Below, piece by piece: positions 62,145 to 64,000 of a stretch of DNA of 64,000 bases. Position numbers and translations under genes: made by a program. Within the stretch, counting starts at the first letter, position 1. Each line of letters opens with the position of its first letter. The notes beneath the pieces were generated by a model. That model was not told the DNA's origin. It was given only the letters and a program-made list of their open reading frames with translations, and searched no databases. This DNA comes from Oligoflexia bacterium (lineage in GTDB: Bacteria; Bdellovibrionota_G; JANQFH01), in assembly GCA_028277945.1 (NCBI GenBank), contig JANQFH010000021.1, positions 1 through 64,000 on the forward strand, given 5' to 3'.

Positions 62145-62587
62145 CTCAAGTTGATATAGGAAAGTCAAAACGGATTTTTCTCTGTCTTGTGCTGGCTCTT
62201 ATTTGTGCATGTGGTAAATCTGTGCAGCAGGAGAGCGTAAGGCCGGCGTCTGCTTCGTTTACACCGAACATGTCAATTTACTATGCGCCGATTGATACGG
62301 TTTGGGATGCCGTTATCAAGACCGTGCGTTACGACTTTCTCTACACCTTGGATGTTGTCAATCCTGCTGGTTGGTTTTTCGCCACTGAGGTAGTGCGTGA
62401 TTATCAGAGTGATCCAAAGACAAAATATCGTATCAGCGGCACCTTAAAGTATTCAGGAGAGGGCGTTACAGTAGTGCTCTATAAACAGCAGCAGGTTTTT
62501 GAAAATGGTGATTGGGTAGAGCAGCCGTCCGACTATTCTCTTGAACGTCAAATTCTCACTCGTCTTCGCAGTCGTCTGGAAAACTAG
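62141..62587 (+). CDS. small lipoprotein, last gene of the gat-glnE run
   Basis: A 148-residue predicted lipoprotein: signal sequence to lipobox LICAC near Cys 24, then a compact domain with SIYYAPIDTVWDAVIKTVRY, GWFFATEVV, KYRISGTLKY and the tail LERQILTRLRSRLEN. It has the feel of an outer-membrane BamC/DUF3576-like or lipocalin-like small fold, but no family is named with confidence. It is translationally coupled to glnE (4-base overlap). The ChaN-like gene converges from the other side after 8 bases. Confidence 0.75.
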   Translation: MTQVDIGKSKRIFLCLVLALICACGKSVQQESVRPASASFTPNMSIYYAPIDTVWDAVIKTVRYDFLYTLDVVNPAGWFFATEVVRDYQSDPKTKYRISGTLKYSGEGVTVVLYKQQQVFENGDWVEQPSDYSLERQILTRLRSRLEN

Positions 62588-62595
62588 AGCCGCTT

Positions 62596-64000
62596 CTAAA
62601 AACGATCCTGTTTGCTCGACAGTTCTTTTTTAGAAGATTCAACCAGACCTTCCAGAGTAAAATAGAGTTGTTGGTTGTCCTGGTTGCAGGTGATTGGGCT
62701 CGAGAACAGATGGCGAATGTGGGCTTTATCTAGGCGATTGTTGATAACGGCGTTATAGGCATGTTCTCCGAGAATTTGTCCAATGGCTTGGGTTACACTG
62801 AAGAGTATTCTGGCTGGCTGCTTATAGAGCAGAAGCCATTTTTTTGTCGCAGTAGACTTGTTAAGATATAGATCCGTGCACTCGAAGTGTCTTAGAACCA
62901 AACGGGCGATATGACGCTGTTCCTGCATTCTTCCACTAAGCCGCTTACCATGATAGCTTGCTAATGTCTGCACAAAATCTGCAGGCAGTTCACACTTTCT
63001 CTTAAAGTTAATGATCTTCGAACTTATATAGCCGATAGCTTCGAAAAGAATCCTGCCAAAGTAGTACTCCTTTGCAGTCTTTTTACTCATGTAGTTCAGT
63101 CTTGCACCGGTGGTTTTCGCATGAATGAATTGACCAATTTTTTCAGCAAATTTATTGATATTTAGGGTGGATACATAGATCATGCCTTCCTCAGCAAGCA
63201 GGCAAGTACCATTATAGATAATCTCTACACGAATCATCTCTGTTGCAAAACTACTCTGTTGCGACACAGTTTTTAAGTAACTGTTTAAGAAATCAAAAAA
63301 CTCGATATCTCCGCTGGTAAAAATGTTGAAACTGTCGAGAGCTTGATTACGGATCTTTAAAAAGCTCGCAATGGTATCCACCATATCCCAAAGTCTGTGG
63401 TAGTACTGATAGGTATCCTCCTGTTCTCCAAGGTCTTCTTCGCCTTCGCTAAAATCATGGCTGCGGTGTTCAAGCCAATTGAGATAGGTCTGTAGCTTAA
63501 CCCAGGGCGGCGTGTTCATGACGCAGTAACGGTTGGCGTCAACCTTTAAGACATCGACTTTCTGTTCAAGCCCTCGGGAGACCAGCAGTTGATACAGTTC
63601 CTCACTGTTTTGGTAGATAATCAGGTCTCTAGCGCGGTTTTTGTGTTTTTTTTGGAGTTGATGACGGACCATACGGGGTATGTGTTGTCTACAGATGTGA
63701 AGGTCACCATAAAAGACAAAGATCAAAGCATCTGGATTGTCAAGATGAAGAGAGGCAATGATTTTCGCAGCAACCAGATCACGTTTTCTCAGAACCTGGT
63801 CACCTTTGCAGACGGCACAGTTAAGACCGATAATGGGTATTCCGAACTTATGGCAAAAGTCAAATATCTGTTTGTAGTTAGGCCATTCAAAGTTCCATGT
63901 TTTACGATATTGGATATTTTCCAGAAAATCCTTTTCACTGAGCCGTCCAGCCAAGTAGGCATCGATATGTTCTTGGTCTTCGTTGTGGGCCATCTCGACG
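62596..64000 (-). CDS. ChaN-like (haem-binding uptake) protein, 5' end beyond the window
   Basis: The frame stays open to the edge of the window, so at least 468 residues are visible and the true start is missing. The visible N-terminus, VEMAHNEDQEHIDAYLAGRL followed by SEKDFLENIQYRKTWNF, FDFCHKFGIPIIGLN, and LIFVFYGDLHI, matches the ChaN/DUF399 haem-binding family just after its GExH motif. The remaining 300 residues form a second helical region of unknown type, longer than in ChaN proper. ChaN proteins aid iron or haem uptake in other bacteria. Here no transport genes lie nearby. Confidence 0.65.
   Translation of the reverse strand, partial: VEMAHNEDQEHIDAYLAGRLSEKDFLENIQYRKTWNFEWPNYKQIFDFCHKFGIPIIGLNCAVCKGDQVLRKRDLVAAKIIASLHLDNPDALIFVFYGDLHICRQHIPRMVRHQLQKKHKNRARDLIIYQNSEELYQLLVSRGLEQKVDVLKVDANRYCVMNTPPWVKLQTYLNWLEHRSHDFSEGEEDLGEQEDTYQYYHRLWDMVDTIASFLKIRNQALDSFNIFTSGDIEFFDFLNSYLKTVSQQSSFATEMIRVEIIYNGTCLLAEEGMIYVSTLNINKFAEKIGQFIHAKTTGARLNYMSKKTAKEYYFGRILFEAIGYISSKIINFKRKCELPADFVQTLASYHGKRLSGRMQEQRHIARLVLRHFECTDLYLNKSTATKKWLLLYKQPARILFSVTQAIGQILGEHAYNAVINNRLDKAHIRHLFSSPITCNQDNQQLYFTLEGLVESSKKELSSKQDRF

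Overview
The window reads as a continuous stretch of chromosome from a Gram-negative bacterium. Evidence is MreB, Lgt/LspA lipoprotein processing, a LytM-type envelope peptidase, many predicted lipoproteins, a type A RNase P RNA and housekeeping genes (dnaE, guaBA, ileS, gatCAB, glnA, glnB, glnE). A TIGR02147/DUF4423-type regulator, a PilZ domain fused to Hsp70, FHA-linked sigma-54 activators and repeated large lipoprotein genes of unknown role point to the former Deltaproteobacteria (Bdellovibrionota/Oligoflexia or Myxococcota-like). That placement is inference from gene content; there is no 16S gene here. I saw no prophage, insertion sequence or CRISPR array.

Layout. 0-5.3 kb: the end of an O-methyltransferase gene, a secreted cupin, then a LysR regulator divergent from a short-chain fatty acid transporter and an acyl-CoA synthetase (uptake and activation of a short acid). 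5.3-7.4 kb: an HTH-nucleotidyltransferase/HEPN pair and a tRNA-dihydrouridine synthase. 7.4-18 kb: an aldolase-family protein that seems to have lost its metal site, an S41-protease-like lipoprotein, an FHA/sigma-54 activator, a MoxR-DUF58-transglutaminase operon and a membrane-anchored M23 peptidase. 18-23.6 kb: a Ser-rich lipoprotein, DUF2071, a small RRM protein with its own promoter and terminator, a CocE/NonD hydrolase gene broken or recoded by a frameshift, and a GFA-family protein. 23.6-30.2 kb: guaB-guaA-dnaE. 30.2-30.6 kb: two very large inverted repeats between the convergent dnaE and mreB genes. 30.6-41.4 kb: mreB, DUF3047, rnpB, a TIGR02147 regulator divergent from a sigma-54 activator, the PilZ-Hsp70 fusion, a DUF4269-like protein, endonuclease IV, a beta-helix protein and a PemK/MazF-type toxin-antitoxin pair. 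41.4-47.2 kb: comF, then ileS-lspA-lgt and a degenerate lgt paralogue. 47.2-54.5 kb: glnA-glnB, a GrdB-like protein with a Gfo/Idh/MocA oxidoreductase, and two orphan secreted proteins. 54.6-62.6 kb: an overlapping run tRNA-Cys-gatC-gatA-gatB-mtnA-glnE-lipoprotein. The end holds part of a ChaN-like gene.

Functional links. GlnA, its adenylyltransferase GlnE and the PII protein GlnB (Tyr51 kept) lie within 15 kb, so a full covalent-modification circuit for glutamine synthetase is likely. IleS-LspA-Lgt share an operon, and many of the surrounding genes encode lipoproteins that need LspA and Lgt. Several regulators (LysR, HTH-MNT, FHA/sigma-54, the RHH-like antitoxin) have a good -35/-10 pair 7-11 bases before the start codon and no Shine-Dalgarno sequence, suggesting leaderless mRNAs.

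Most interesting items: the twin palindromes at 30.2-30.6 kb flanked by a direct repeat; the lid-less PilZ-Hsp70 fusion; the overlapping catalytically degenerate Lgt paralogue; the metal-site-less aldolase homologue; the A6 frameshift in the CocE hydrolase; and the leaderless-type regulator promoters. Family names come from recognition of motifs, not from database searches.
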